Source of the DNA: Aquarana catesbeiana
Taxonomy: Eukaryota > Chordata > Amphibia > Anura > Ranidae
Assembly: GCF_042186555.1 (NCBI RefSeq)
Contig: NC_133334.1
Location: 206,594,442-206,658,441 of the forward strand
Length of the DNA stretch: 64,000 bases
Direction of reading: 5' to 3'
Of this stretch, positions 21,362-33,340 are shown piece by piece (the stretch's first letter is position 1; each line of letters starts with the position of its first letter). The translations under genes were made by a program, and so were the position numbers. Below the pieces are notes generated by a model. The model ran no database searches. It worked only from the letters and a program-made list of their open reading frames with translations, and was not told the DNA's origin.

Positions 21362-21690
21362 AGGGGGCCGGGATCTGGGGGCCCCCTTGTTAAAGGAGGC
21401 TTCCAGATTCCAATAAGCCCCCTGCCTGCAGAACCCTATAACCACCGGCTATGGTTGTGGGGATGAGGCCCTTGTCCCAATCAACATGCTTCCCAGCCCT
21501 GCTCCTTAACAAGCTTATATTGTGCCCTGAGCAAAATGTACTGTGCAGCGTGCAGTGCATTGCAGGGCGTTCGACGGGGCGAACACTAGCAGAACACCCT
21601 GCAAATTCTGGTGTTCCCTGAACGGGACAAACAGCCAATGTTCAGCCTGAACTGATGCTCGGGCTGAACCATTTGCCCAAGTCTAATCCC
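21362..21690. repeat. Fragment related to the hAT-like foldback family
   Basis: GGGATCTGGGGGCCCCCTTG and GGTTGTGGGGATGAGGCCC match the 43660-43750 / 44445-44545 regions. The tail, with GTTCAGCCTGAAC-type sequence, differs. A related but distinct copy. No coding. Confidence 0.6.
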
Positions 21691-21816
21691 AACAGAGTAA
21701 AGGCTGTAATTAAAGTAAAAGGTGGTTCAACAAAATACTGACACGAGAGGGTGATCCTTTTCAAAACTCAGTGATTCTGTTTTTTATCATCTTTTATTTT
21801 TCATTTCCAGCTGTAA

Positions 21817-22557
21817 GTCCACGTTCACATTGGGCTGTGTTGGCATGCGATTCGACATGTCAAATCACATGCCAAATCGGCAGCTATTGCCGGGGATAGC
21901 ACCGTCTGTCGGTGCGGCGCCACACTGATTCCCAAAAGTAGTTTCTGTACTACTTTTGGCGACTTCGGAGGCGATTTGAATAAACATATGTGCATGAACC
22001 TGCACAAATGTCTGTCAAATCGCCTCTGAAGTTGGACTGCATTGCCGGTTTGAAATTGTGCGAGTTCAGCTGAACTCACACAAATTCTAACCTGCATCAG
22101 TGCAGTGGCGGCCGGTGTAAAAATGTTTTGGGGGGGCGGCAAACAGTATGCCCCCCCCCAGTTAGTCAGTCAGTCAGTAGCACTTAGTCCATCACCGGTG
22201 GCGTCCCCTGCTCGGCGGCCTCCCGTTCTCCTGCTCTTCACAGGTCATCACGGCGACAGCAGCGGCAGCTTCCGTTTCCTCCCTACTTCACGGCGGCCAA
22301 TCGGGAGTCTTCTCTTTTCGGCCAATCGGAAAACAGGTCTCACACCCGATTGACCGGATTGAGGATTAGCGTTTCTGATCCTAAAAAAAAGATCCCTGCT
22401 GCTGTAATTCATGCACCCAGTGCCCTGAAAGGGGGCGGACGCGTGAATAGGGGGTGGCTGCGGCAGCTGTGGATATAGGGGGTGGAGCGGAGAGAGGGGG
22501 CGGCACCCGGGCACCCCTAATAGGCGGGCTGTCACTGCATCAGTGTGTACCTGGGCT
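21817..22557. repeat. MITE interrupted by a hAT element
   Basis: TCCACGTTCACATTGGGCTG at the left, internal inverted segments (GCGATTTGAATAAAC / CAAATCGCC) and TGTGTACCTGGGCT at the right. It is a common type of frog palindromic repeat. The hAT insertion at 22103-22537 separates its last bases. Confidence 0.5.
22103..22537. mobile_element. hAT-type non-autonomous element, 435 bp
   Basis: Ends CAGTGGCGG and (inverted) CAGTGACAGCC, flanked by an exact 8-bp duplication CATCAGTG at 22095-22102 and 22538-22545. Eight-base duplications with CAG-type ends are the hAT hallmark. No transposase. Confidence 0.88.
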
Positions 22558-22951
22558 ACAACAACAAAATGTGATTATTTTAAAAGGGGTGATTCTTTTT
22601 TATACCCACTGTATACCCAGACATTTATAGTAATTAATAAAGATACCTCCAGATAAATGTTGCAGCAAAGTTCAGTTTCAGCGCCCTTGAGGATGATGAC
22701 GATGCAGAGTCAGTCTTTGTGTTGGGTACAAAAAGACAAGATCAGCAGCAATGGGGAGTTCCTCAAGCCATTGTCCAACCAGCCTGGAGTGCAGCTTCTC
22801 ACCAGCAGAAGCTGTGAAGTGACACTGAAACTCTGAGTCGCCTATCTACTCTGTATGTTAGTCCCTAGTAGTTTCTAATGTGTTATGCAGCAGGACCTAT
22901 AACTACTAGAAGTGGCTGTCAGATGCCTCTGGCTGTATCCTACGCTGGAGC
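22546..22951. other. Unassigned 400-bp stretch
   Basis: Non-coding sequence without a repeat I can bound. No gene seen. Confidence 0.4.
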
Positions 22952-25424
22952 CAGTGGTGGAACAACGAGGGTCGCAACAGTCGCACCTGCAACTGGGCCC
23001 TGGCAATTCCGCCACTGTAAGGGGGCCCCAAGACCGCACGAAAGACTTTCAGTCCGGCACCTGGTGTAGCGGCTGCTGGTTCTCTCACCTCCGATGGCTC
23101 CAGTGATTGGCTCGCAGCGTGTGCGGGGTGTTTCTGTTCCCACACACTGCGATTACACTGTACGGCATCTCTCCCTGTCTCCCCCCTTCCTCCCCCCTCC
23201 TGCCCACCCTTACACTAACACACGGACTGAAGTCCCCTCCCCCTTTTCCTCGGCTCGGATGTCAGAGACAGGAGAAGGAGGGGGAGGAGAATGGACACAG
23301 CACTCAACATCAACAGAACGGGACATGCTGATCTAAGGTTTGCACTGAATCTTTATGCTTGGCACTGGCAGGGGAAGGGGACTCAGAGAAGGGGCAAGTT
23401 GTCAAAGAAGAATAATTGCAGTGATTTGAGGGGGATAAAAGGATGCTTTATGTGCTGGGGGGCACTTTGGGGTGGGAAGAAAATGTGTGATGGGGGGGTC
23501 AGATTTTTTAATTAAACCCCCTTCCAGCACAATTTCTCTCCCCTCCCAAAGTGCCCCCTAGCACATAAAGCATCCTCTTATCCCCTCCAAATCACTGCAA
23601 GTATTCTTCTTTGATAACTTGCCCCTTCGCACTTCTTAAAAGACAAACTGGCTGCTATTAAGGGGACAATCATGGTGTCTGGGATCCTGGGCACCTTGCT
23701 AGAGATTCAGGACAATTGCTCCAGGTACCTATGCTAGTGCCCCCCTGTCAGGCAAGTTAGTGGAGCCAAGTGCCTGAACTTTTTTTTGGCACTGGGCCCC
23801 AAGACTCAGGGCCGGTTCACACCACAAATCATATAGGAATGCACTGTGCTTTCCTTTGCAATTCACATGCCTTCCAGGTGCTGTGCGATTTCAGCCCTTT
23901 CATTTTAATGGGCTGAAATCATGTTGGTCTGCACTGAGCATGTGCATGCGCTGCTTTACAAAACACACAGCAACTGCACATGGTACTGTTGATCAATCAT
24001 TCTGGTGCAGGCAAACACGGCATTTGTGACCTGCATTTGGGTAATCATTAACCCCTTGCCACACACAAATATGCGGCCTCTCAGCACCTGGGCCTTGGCA
24101 CAGAGAGGCCTCATATTTGCATAAATTGTGATCAGTAGCGATGTGCGCGCCTTGAGCACCCCCTTTACAGTTACTGGCGTCTAACTGAAAGCTGCCAATC
24201 ACTGCAAGCGATCAGGAGTTTTCGGATCACATGACTGCCAGGAGGCACAGCGTGAAGAGGTACGCCCATTGCAGATCGCTATGGCAGTGCATTTTGAATG
24301 CAGTGTGGGAAATGCACACAAAACGCAGGTTTCCCTCACAGACCCTTAATCCGGATACACAGGATTTCATTTGTATCTCAGGAAGGTCCCACCAAAACCA
24401 GGACAGTTGGGAAGTATGGATTTGTATTAGAAGGGGAGATAATTTGTGTTTTGGGGGGGTTTGTACTGAGAAAGGGGATTTGGATAGTAGGATTTGTGAC
24501 AGAACTGGGGGGAGTACTTATGCTGACATAGGGGAAAGAGGATTCGTGCTGGGGAGGATTGGGGGGGGGGGCAGATTTGACCCAGGATGAGGGGGGAGGG
24601 GGTTCTGCTGGAAGGGAGGACCTGGAGGAGAGGATCTGTGCTAGAGGTGGAGAGAGGATTTTTGCTGAGAGGGGGATTGGATGGATATGTCCTGGGGGGG
24701 ATTTGAAGAGACGTCCTTCATGTTGCACCCCACCACAAACACAGGCATAATGTGAAGGAGGTCCCAGCACGGCTGTGAACAGTAGGGGTGGGGGTTGCAT
24801 TGTGGAGGGGAGAGGGGTGGCAGGTGAACGGTGGAGTGGAAGAGCATCAAAAATCGAAATGCACCTTCGCCTGTGTAGACAAACATTCTTGCATCAGCTC
24901 TTCTGTTACTGATAACCGCCTCCTGACTTGCCCCACCCCTGCTAGCCCAATGCTGCCAGTCTGACATTCCAGCCTCCATCAGTGTCCCCAATGTGAGCCA
25001 CTTGCTGTCAGAGCTCTCCTCCTGCACCACTGCAGCTCATATTCCTGGGGTCGGAAAAGGGTATGTTGGTTCTCCGGTCATAGGTGATCTGCTCAGTGTC
25101 CGCTCACTGGGCCTGTCAGTAACATCCTGTTTAAAAGCCTTTCAGATGCTGGGAGTGCAGGTCTTACATGCCGGTAAAATCTATCACATTTATGGCAGTA
25201 GATAAATGCAGGTGGAACACTGCAGAACTACCAGGGTCACAATGGTTGCACTTGGGACTTGGCCCTGGTGTTCTACCACCAGGATGGCAGAAAGGTGGCC
25301 GCTGTGAGACCCTAATAAAGGGCCCCACAATGAGAGTAAAGGGATCCAGGCCCAGGACCAGAGGTCAGGGGGGCCCTTCATGATTTCTTGCACTGGGGCC
25401 CTAAAAGTTGTAGTTACGCCTCTG
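22952..25424. mobile_element. hAT-type non-autonomous element, 2.47 kb
   Basis: Left end CAGTGGTGGAACAAC and inverted right end CAGAGGCGTAACTAC are flanked by an exact 8-bp duplication GCTGGAGC (22944-22951 and 25425-25432). The interior contains GGGCCCC-rich blocks, a pair of inverted segments around 23430-23590 (GGGGGGCACTTTGGGGTGGG / its inverse near 23545) and G-rich runs. I see no hAT transposase motif, so it depends on an enzyme supplied elsewhere. Confidence 0.88.
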
Positions 25425-25761
25425 GCTGGAGCCCTGAGCTAAAACTAGCTATAGAATCCCTGACCAGAAGGTATGGGTTTAACTAAAATAACAGAAGCTG
25501 CATATAAACTCTATTGCAAAAAACAGATTAACCTACTAATATACTGGAAGGTGACCACTACACACATACAATAGCACAGACCTAGCTATCTGGCACTGTG
25601 CATGTGAGATTACAACAAGGTGAAAGATATACTTTACATATATACACCAAGAAGCTATGGGCAACATTAGCAAACTATTAAAGGACAGAAATATTTGCCT
25701 AATAATCCCTGGTTCTGGCCTTGGTTAGCAGCAGCTCCTCCATAGCATGACATATGGTATA

Positions 25762-26357
25762 AAGCCTTGTACACACAATCAGATTTTCGGCCGACCGTTC
25801 GTCTGTTTTTTGTTGCATGATAGTATCATGTCAAAACTGAAGAGGTTACTCACCATACAAAAATTCTTGTACAACAGAATTCAACTTCAGAAGTGACGTC
25901 ATGTGTTGATTAGTTTTGTATGTATTCTTTTTTTTCTGAGCATGCATAGTCTTAAGCTGGCCATACACCATACAATTTTCCTGTTCAATTTTCTTTAGAT
26001 TTACCTTCAACTATGTAGTACAAGGGCCTGCCTGATTGCATCCAAATTGAAAGTGTTTAGGTTTGACCTCCTATTATATGGTTTTGGTAAATCTAAAGGA
26101 AAGTTGAACAGGAAAATTGAATAGTGTATGGCCAGCCTTACCCTTACAATTTTTTTCATAGGAAAACCTTACTAATTAAACGAAAATCGGACGTTGAGTT
26201 CACATACAACAAAAATGTTATAGTCTGCACATCCAGCTTTTGTCTGCCCAAAAACTGGAATGCACTGTCGAAAGCAAGTACTAACGATTCGAAAATTGGC
26301 ACATCGTTCGTTGGATGTAATTTTACTTCTGATTTTCGTATCGTGCGTACGGGCCTT
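25762..26357. repeat. Outer MITE with GTACACAC-type inverted ends
   Basis: AAGCCTTGTACACACAATCAG at the left mirrors GATTTTCGTATCGTGCGTAC at 26332-26351. The 3-base flanks (TAA / TTA) are not identical. It contains the nested Harbinger-type MITE. The family is related in end sequence to 37750-38153. Confidence 0.55.
25955..26137. mobile_element. Nested Harbinger-type MITE, 183 bp
   Basis: Inverted ends AGCTGGCCATACACCATAC / GTGTATGGCCAGCC and internal mirrored TTTAGATTTACC / GGTAAATCTAAAGG, flanked by TTA at 25952-25954 and 26138-26140. The 3-base TWA target suggests mobilisation by a PIF/Harbinger transposase such as that at 3247-11297. Confidence 0.75.
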
Positions 26358-26608
26358 ACGCCCTCCCCTTTCACACGGGTGGATAGAAATTTAGCTTTTA
26401 TCTGCAGATAGATGAAGTTACCTACCGCACCTAAACTCAGACAATGTTTCATTACATGGGGTTTTGTGCGGTTAGAAAAAATAAATTTGACTGTGTCCAG
26501 GACTTATTTATCGCAGCTATATGTACATAACCACAGGTAATCGCAGTGTACTATTGCACCTGCGCATAGCAGAGGCAACAAGGAAAGAAAAACAACAGGA
26601 AGAATGGT

Positions 26609-26855
26609 GCGTCAGTGCACCACTCTAGGTCTAGCGTGTAGATAACTTAGAGAGTGAGGATATGGCGTCCGTCCCAACAACTGACAGCTACTGCTGCCTT
26701 TCACTCCGTCCTGGCCCCTCTTCGCGTCTTCGACACAGGGCATACGTGTCATCATCAGGGGTTATCATTCCCCCTGTCAGTTGTTGGGACGGACGCCATA
26801 TCCTCACTCTCTAACTTATCTTCACGCTAGACTTAGAGTGGTGCACTGACGCACC
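26609..26855. repeat. Inverted repeat containing a hammerhead-like motif
   Basis: GAGGATATGGCGTCCGTCCC and neighbours (26655-26690) return inverted at 26776-26815, and GTCAGTGCACCACTCTA (26613-26629) returns at about 26837-26853. The spacer carries motif B. Downstream, GGAATAAAA then TACACTATATGGTTCTTTC (26925-26943) resembles the AATAAA-TACACTATGGGAGC arrangement at 19141 and 58185. Confidence 0.65.
26714..26761 (-). ncRNA. Hammerhead-like motif B
   Basis: Minus strand: stem I CCC, box 1 CUGAUGA (perfect), spacer U, stem II GACAC/GUGUC (5 bp), then GAAGACGCG where GAAAC is expected, and GGG to close stem I. Core box 2 is mutated (GAAG), so cleavage is unlikely. Confidence 0.45.
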
Positions 26856-27129
26856 CTGAGAATGTGAGTACCCCATTCGGGGGAGTGTTTTATCTGATTT
26901 TGGAATAAAATTTTAAAACGTTATTACACTATATGGTTCTTTCTTTCTTATCCATTGATTTTTCCCGTGTTGAAGCATGTGATCCTGTGATCCGCACAGA
27001 GCCCGGGGTGGCTCAAAAGCGTTTTCTAACTTTGTTTAGCGACTTAGTCACACGCTCTGAGGTGAGCGCATTACCTTGGGGGGTCACCTATATTGCACCA
27101 TCGCATGACCTGTGGCACGTGGAGATATA

Positions 27130-27894
27130 TAAGCACGTTTGAATATACCACCATTGAAGATCACGCATATGCACTTTCATTATTTGTGTGGAGGACTTTT
27201 AATTTATATGCTCATTATATTTATGTAGTTCAACAAGGACTATTATATACATGAATTGTGTGGCACTAAGCACTTTGCAGTTTGTTTGGCACATGACACT
27301 TTTTGGTATCCGTTTGCACTTATGATATAAATTTAAAGCAATAAGTGGTTTTATTAGATTGATATTATATGTGTAACTTGTATTGTTTTGCTTATACACA
27401 TAATATTCATCAGCTTTATGCGTTTATGTTTGTTTAATTTATTTCACAATATTTAGTGCGGTATAGTTTTATATGTGTTTTATACATGCACAACATTTTT
27501 TGTGTCACATTAGGGGCACATCTAGCACACTTTAGCGCATGATTGCCCTTCATTTCCTACTTCTGAAGACAAGAGGAACAGGGGGGTGTCAAGCAGCCAC
27601 CACTTTCCACCTCCAGCAATGGGAAATGTTGCAAAGACTACTGGGACAAAAGTCCTGAAGCCCACAGCAACGTCACTGTCAGTGGCTTGATATTGTGGAT
27701 TCCCCCATGCCCACAGTCAAGTGTGTTACATCAAAAGACAGTTGTAAATTGGTCACATCACTGCTGAATAAAACTCCTATTCAAGGTATTTTGTAGCATT
27801 GTTTCAAAGAGAAAATAGTGTTTTTATTTAAAGTGCCTGCAATATAGCTCACGTCTTAAAGGATAAGTTCACCACTACAAAAATAAATAAATAA
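27130..27894. other. Unassigned AT-rich stretch
   Basis: About 760 bases with no recognised gene or element. The first part probably continues the tail of the preceding PLE-type repeat. From about 27540 the sequence looks unique. Confidence 0.35.
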
Positions 27895-28215
27895 ATGCAC
27901 ACATTTGTGCAAGCAACATGTTGCATGTTACACCCTAAATATGGGTGTAACATGTTCAGAAAGGTGAACAGATTTCACATATCTGTTCGCACTTATGCAT
28001 TTTTTAGTGAGTTTTCAGCTTTGCAGAAACACACTACAGTCAGTTTAACATGGTTTCCTATAGGTCATGTTCACATCTGTGCATTTTATGGAAAGGGTCA
28101 GGGACCAGCAGGTTGTGTTTTTGGTTCCATAGACTTCAATGGATCAAAAAGCTAAATTGAAAAGTGCAAAATGCACCTGGAATATGCATTAACTGCAACC
28201 TGCATAGGTGTGAAC
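27895..28215. repeat. Probable frog MITE fragment
   Basis: TGTTCACATCTGTGCATTTT and GTGTGAACCAGGCCTGGATT resemble the segment 37650-37745 (GTGAACCAGGTCTAATGCC). No duplication or exact termini found. Confidence 0.35.
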
Positions 28216-29134
28216 CAGGCCTGGATTTCACCCGTGATGCCTATTATGTGTAATTCCTCCCAGGAGGACAGGTGAATTTAATCAGAGGTTAAACTAAGTT
28301 GCTGGATTTCCCTGTGCTCTTAGGAGATCTACAAAGTATTTATGATTTGAGAGGCCTGAGAAGAGGTTGGAGATCCCTTGATGTATAAAGCACATTGTAT
28401 AATGACCACACTTCATAACTAATTCAGAAACTGTCTTGTACTTTTCACTACCAATTGAAATTCCAATTTTAAGTCCATTATACAGAATGGAAGGTAAGGC
28501 AATCAAAATGAGGCTAAATATATCTTCCAGCTTTATGAATGTTTTTTTTCAATGTCTTTGATCGTAAAAAAAAAAACAGACTGGGCTCAATTTGCAATGT
28601 TTCAAATGCTAAATGTCAAGTTGAGTATTGGCATGTGGCAATCTGACAGGCAGTGCCTAAATGACTACTGTATGTTTCTGTATTCTGGTGTGTTGTATTA
28701 GCTAAGCACTGGGATAGAAGAAGCTCACTCTCCCCTCTAAGGAATGCAAGGTATGACAAAACCAGTTCAACAATTTGGCACTATATTGTTTTGTATGCTG
28801 GCTGCTTTCCTCAATGGGGGTGATTTTTCCTTTCAATACATAGAAGCTCCAAAGTTCAAACAGAAAAGTTTGTCACTTGTATTTTTGTGTTAATCCGTTC
28901 TTTTAAAATTGGGTACATTAACTCATTTATATAATGCATTGTGTTTTGTCACTTTTCTGGTAGATGCAAAATTACTTTTTTTACCGTTCCACAAAAGTCT
29001 GCAACACCTTTAGCCTGGCCCCTGGGGGTTAGATAGATTGGAGCCCTCTCTCCTTTTTTACTGTTATCACCGAAATTGAAAGAATCCCAAATTTTGGGTT
29101 GTCCCTAGGACAGGAATAGATGGGAAATCCTCCA
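28216..29134. other. Unassigned 900-bp stretch
   Basis: Non-coding, AT-rich. No domain, RNA gene or repeat boundary recognised. Confidence 0.35.
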
Positions 29135-29198
29135 TTGGCGACCAGGCCCGGATTTACTCCCTTTGCCGCCCCAAGGCCTGGTCCTTCAATGCCCCCCC

Positions 29199-29200
<2 letters not shown>

Positions 29201-29249
<49 letters not shown>
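29201..29249. repeat. (CA)n microsatellite
   Basis: About 24 CA units following a C-run, close to the left end of the hAT element. Confidence 0.95.
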
Positions 29250-29250
<1 letters not shown>

Positions 29251-29579
29251 ACCATTCTTGTCGTTTATCGATGACTGCTACAATAGATCGATTAAAAACA
29301 TATCTCCACACACGAGAACACTGAAAATAACTGACTTTAATTGTACAGACTAAAAATACTTCAGGGTAAGCGCGCGAGGGGTAAGGATTTTTTGCGGGCA
29401 ATTTTTCAGTGCAATGGCTGGTGTTAGTGCTTCAATCATCCCCGGCACCATGGTTGTTATGGTGTCAGGATGATTGAAACACATTATTTCTATCATTACA
29501 TTTTAATGTAAAATGAAATAGTTCAACTCACCATAATGCAGAATCATTGGGAGCCCTGAGCATGTCACTTGCCACTATG

Positions 29580-30046
29580 TCTGCCACCAGATGGAGATGT
29601 CACTTGCCACACTGCCACCAGATGGAGATGTCACTTGGCACGCTGCCACCAGATGGAGATGTCACTTGCCACGCTGCCTGCCACCAGATGGGGATGTCAC
29701 TTACCATGCTGCCACCAGATGGAGATGTCACTTGCCACGCTGCCACCAGATAGAGATGTCACTTGCCACGCTGCCTGCCGCCAGATGGAGATGTCACTTG
29801 CCACGCTGCCTGCCGCCAGATGAAGATGTCACTAGCCACGCTGCCTGCCACCAGATGGAGATGTCACTTGCCACGCTGCCTGCCACCAGATGGAGATGTC
29901 ACTTGCCACACTGCCTGCCTGCCACCAGATGGAGATGTCACTTGCCACACTGCCTGGCTGCCACCAGATGGAGATGTCACTTGCCACGCTGCCACCAGAT
30001 GGAGATGTCACTTGCCACACTGCCTGGCTGCCACCAGATGGAGGAG
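29580..30046. repeat. Minisatellite, about 13 units
   Basis: Core unit CCAGATGGAGATGTCACTTG plus CCACGCTGCC, with unit lengths of about 31, 35 and 39 caused by optional extra TGCC-type tetramers. All six frames are partly open only because of the repeat, so it is not a gene. Confidence 0.93.
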
Positions 30047-31358
30047 GGTGGAACAGCGGTGCGGGCAATGAGAGATGTCATCTCTCTCCCCCACCGCTGC
30101 ACCGCTGACATTACTTCTTGATCTTTTCAAAAATGGCGCAGGGCAGCGCAATCACGCTACTGCGCATGCGCCGCCCAGCCGAGCACGTACAAGCTTTCCC
30201 GAGCCCGGCCGGCTTCGGAACGGCGCATGCGCAGTAGTGGGCAGCTCGCAGCCATCTTTTCTAAGGGCACTGGTGCCCTTAATCAACTTTAACGGGCAGC
30301 CTGAAAGGGGGGGGTGGCCGCGAAGTCACCGCAGGAGAGGCGCCGCCCCTGCACCACTGCCACCCCGAGGCCTGGCCTCGGTGGCCTTGTGGCAAATCCG
30401 GCCCTGTTGGCGACACTAATTCTGGTGACAACCAGGGATCTCTTCTCCCTTCCTCCTTTTGGCTATGAGGCAGGAAGGGAAGGGGAAACCTCCCCAATGG
30501 GACACTGGCAGAAAAAAAAACTGACAGGGTTATAACCCTTTCTTACTATATCCAAAATTTCAAAAATGTTTTGACTTTAGATCTACTTTAACTACTTGCC
30601 TAACGCAGATTTACTGGGCAGAATGGCACGGGCAGGCAAAATCACGTACCTGGTACGTGATCTGCCTCCCGCGGGCGGTATCCCCCGGTGCCCGAGGCGG
30701 TCGGCATCATTAGGGGAGCGATCCAGGCTGAGGGGGAGACCACTCATTCGTGGCCACCCTCTCGCGATCGCTCCCAACAAATGAGAATCTTCCTCTGCCG
30801 CTGTATAGTATACAGCGGCAGAGGAAGTGATGTCATCTCTCCTCGGGTCGGTATTTTCCGTTCCGGCGCCGAGGAGAGAAGACATCTGAGTAAGTACACA
30901 AACACAACAGTTACAGTAAAACACACTAGGCACACATTTTTACCCCCCCCCGTCACAGTGACACCAATAGCAGTTTTTTTTTTTTTTTCTAAATACTGCA
31001 TTGGTGTCAGTTTGTGACAGTTAGGGCAGTTAGTGGTAGCCCCCCTTTAGGTCTAGGATACCCCCTCTAATAATGTTTTAACCTCTTGATCACCCCCCGT
31101 CGCCAGTGTCACTAAGCAATCGTTTTTCTGATCGCTGTATTAGTGTCACTGGTGATGCTAGTTAGGGAGGTAAATATATAGGTTCGCCGTCAGCAATTTA
31201 TAGCGTCAGGGACCCCCATATACTACCTAATAAAGGTTTTAACCCCTTGATTGCCCCCTAGTTAACCCTTTCACCAGTGATCACCGTATAACTGTTACGG
31301 GTGACGCTGGTTAGTTAGTTTATTTTTTATAGTGTCAGGGCACCCGCCGTTTATTACC

Positions 31359-31389
<31 letters not shown>

Positions 31390-31460
31390 TTAGCTCCCTG
31401 ATCGCCCGGCGGTGATATAAGTTAGGTTTTAGGGTCTGCGTTGCCCCAAGCAGCGTCGGA

Positions 31461-31923
31461 TTAGTGCCAGTACCGCTAACACCCACGCACGCACCATACA
31501 CCTCCCTTAGTGGTATAGTATCTGAACGGATTAATATCTGATCAGATCTATACTGGCGTCCCCGGCAGTTTATGGTTCCCAAAAACGCAGTGTTAGCGGG
31601 ATCAGCCCAGATACCTGCTAGCACCTGCGTTTTGCCCCTCCACCCGGCCCAGCCCACCCAAGTGCAATATCGATCAATCACTGTCACTTACTAAACACAT
31701 AACTGCAGCATTTGCAGAGTCAGGCCTGATCCCTGCAATCGCTAACAGTTGGTAGCGTTTTGGTGAACTGGCAAACACCAGCGCCAGGTTAGTGCCAGTA
31801 GCGCTAACACCCACGCACGCACCGTACACTTAGTGGTATAGTATCTGAACGGATCAATATCTGATCCCTAAACTAGCGTCCCCAGCAGTTTAGGGTTCCC
31901 AAAAACGCAGCGTTAGCGGTATC
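31461..31923. repeat. Two tandem copies of a 135-143-bp segment
   Basis: TTAGTGCCAGTACCGCTAAC at 31461-31603 is repeated with small changes at 31789-31923, both ending in GTTAGCGG..ATC. They lie immediately upstream of the transposase exon. Confidence 0.85.
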
Positions 31924-31924
31924 A

Positions 31925-32244
31925 AGACAAACACAGGCCCGTCAAGCCCATAGTGCCTTTCCTGCTGCATTCGCCAATCCTAATTGGGAACCCACCACTT
32001 CTGCAGCACCCGTACTTCCCCCATTCACATCCCCAACCAAATGCAGTCGGCTGCATGAGAGGCATTTTCTTTATGTCCTTCCGAGTACCCCTACCCAACG
32101 AACCCCCCCCAAAAAAGATGTCATGTCTGCAGCAAGCGCGGATATAGGCATGACACCCACTATTATTGTCCCTCCTGTCCTGACAATCCTGGTCTTTGCA
32201 TTGGTGAATGTTTTGAACGCTACCATACACTAGTTGAGTATTAG
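31925..32244 (+). pseudogene. piggyBac transposase C-terminal cysteine-rich domain
   Basis: Last part of a piggyBac-family transposase. RLHERHFLYVLPSTPTQR is followed, after a one-base slip in a C-run at 32103-32110, by KRCHVCSKRGYR, YYCPSCPDNPGLC and IGECFERYHTLVEY with a stop at 32242-32244. This is the zinc-binding tail (CX2C...CX2C...CX4C...H pattern) that binds the transposon ends. The DDD catalytic domain that should precede it is missing from the 1.3 kb upstream. A second copy of the same domain lies at 49550-49789. Confidence 0.85.
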
Positions 32245-33156
32245 CGTAGGGTACAGCATTTTACAGACTAGGCACACTTTTACAGGGTCTCCCAAGATGC
32301 CATCGCATTTTGAGAGACCCGAACCTGGAACCGGTTACAGTTACAAAAAAAAAAAAAAATGTCGTTTTATTGTTCTCGCCCTCTATTCTCTCTGTATTGT
32401 TCTGCAATGTTTTATTGTTGTTATGTTTTATCATGTTTGCTTTTCAGGTATGCAATTTTTTATACTTTACCGTTTACTGTGTTTTTATTGTTAACCTTTT
32501 TTTTGTCTTCAGGTACGCCATTCAGCTGCAGCGCGGATTTATTTATCTTGACAGCAACAGCGTTTTCTCCCACGATACATAAAGCCGTGACTCCAGCGCT
32601 GTCAGAGGTGATATATGCCAAAGCATGGGGGCAGCAGGGGCGGAGGAGAGATTTGCTCCTAACTTTTGGGGCGGATGCCCCCATGCTTCGGCATATATAA
32701 ATGGTGCATGTATGCCCATCATTAGAAGTGGGTGGATGAAGGGAGGTGTTCTAATGGTGGGCATACCCACCGATCAATCTCTTTTTCATTCAGCCCACAG
32801 GCTGCATAAAAAAAAAAGATTACAATATATGCCCAACAAGGACCAGCAACGTACTGGTATGTTTCTGGACTTTGAGTGGTTATACCAGAATGATGCCTGC
32901 AGGTTTAGGTATCATCTTGGTATTCTTTTCAGCCAGCGGTCGGCTTTCATGTAAAAGCAATTCTAGCGGCTAATTAGCCTCTAGACTGCTTTTACAAGCA
33001 GTGGGAGGGAATGTACCCCCCTCCCACTGTCTTCCATGTTTTTCCCTGGCTCTCCTGTCCCAACAGGGAACCTGAGAATGCAGCTGGTGGTTCCACCAGC
33101 TAACCATAGAGTTGATCAGAGACCGGAATGGCTCCAATCATCTCTATGGCCTAAGA

Positions 33157-33340
33157 CAGTGTTTCTCAACTCCAGTCCTCAAGGCGCCCCAACAGGTCAT
33201 GTTTTCAGGCTTTCCATTATTTAGCACAGGTGATTTGATCAGTTTCACTGCCTTGGTAATTACCACAGTTGTTTCATCTAAGGAAAACCTGAAAACATGA
33301 CCTGTTGGGGCGCCTTGAGGACTGGAGTTGAGAAACACTG
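33157..33340. mobile_element. hAT-type MITE, 184 bp, near-perfect inverted repeat
   Basis: CAGTGTTTCTCAACTCCAGT at the left is exactly inverted at the right, with arms extending for over 50 bp. It is flanked by an exact 8-bp duplication GCCTAAGA (33149-33156 and 33341-33348). High arm identity suggests recent movement. Confidence 0.92.

Larger units (their letters stand above)
29143..30406. mobile_element. hAT-type element that captured a minisatellite
   Basis: Ends CAGGCCCGGATTTACTCCC and inverted CAGGGCCGGATTTGCCAC, flanked by an exact 8-bp duplication TTGGCGAC at 29135-29142 and 30407-30414. Inside lie a (CA)n run and about 13 tandem 31-39-base units. No transposase is seen. The element is a passive hAT derivative. 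Confidence 0.9.

Noticed and set aside
24378..24800. 140-codon proline-rich frame on the minus strand
   Set aside because: G-rich repeat DNA inside the hAT element; no domain and a mirrored composition on the other strand.
29580..30046. CRISPR-like array
   Set aside because: Units are contiguous with no unique spacers, in a vertebrate-type genome, inside a hAT element.
29547..30121. 176-codon and similar frames of repeated Met-Ser-Leu-Ala-Thr-Leu type
   Set aside because: Purely the minisatellite read through; frame openness follows from unit length.
31953..32230. Two other open frames overlapping the piggyBac zinc domain
   Set aside because: Shadow frames; the Cys/His pattern and stop position fit only the frame ending at 32244.
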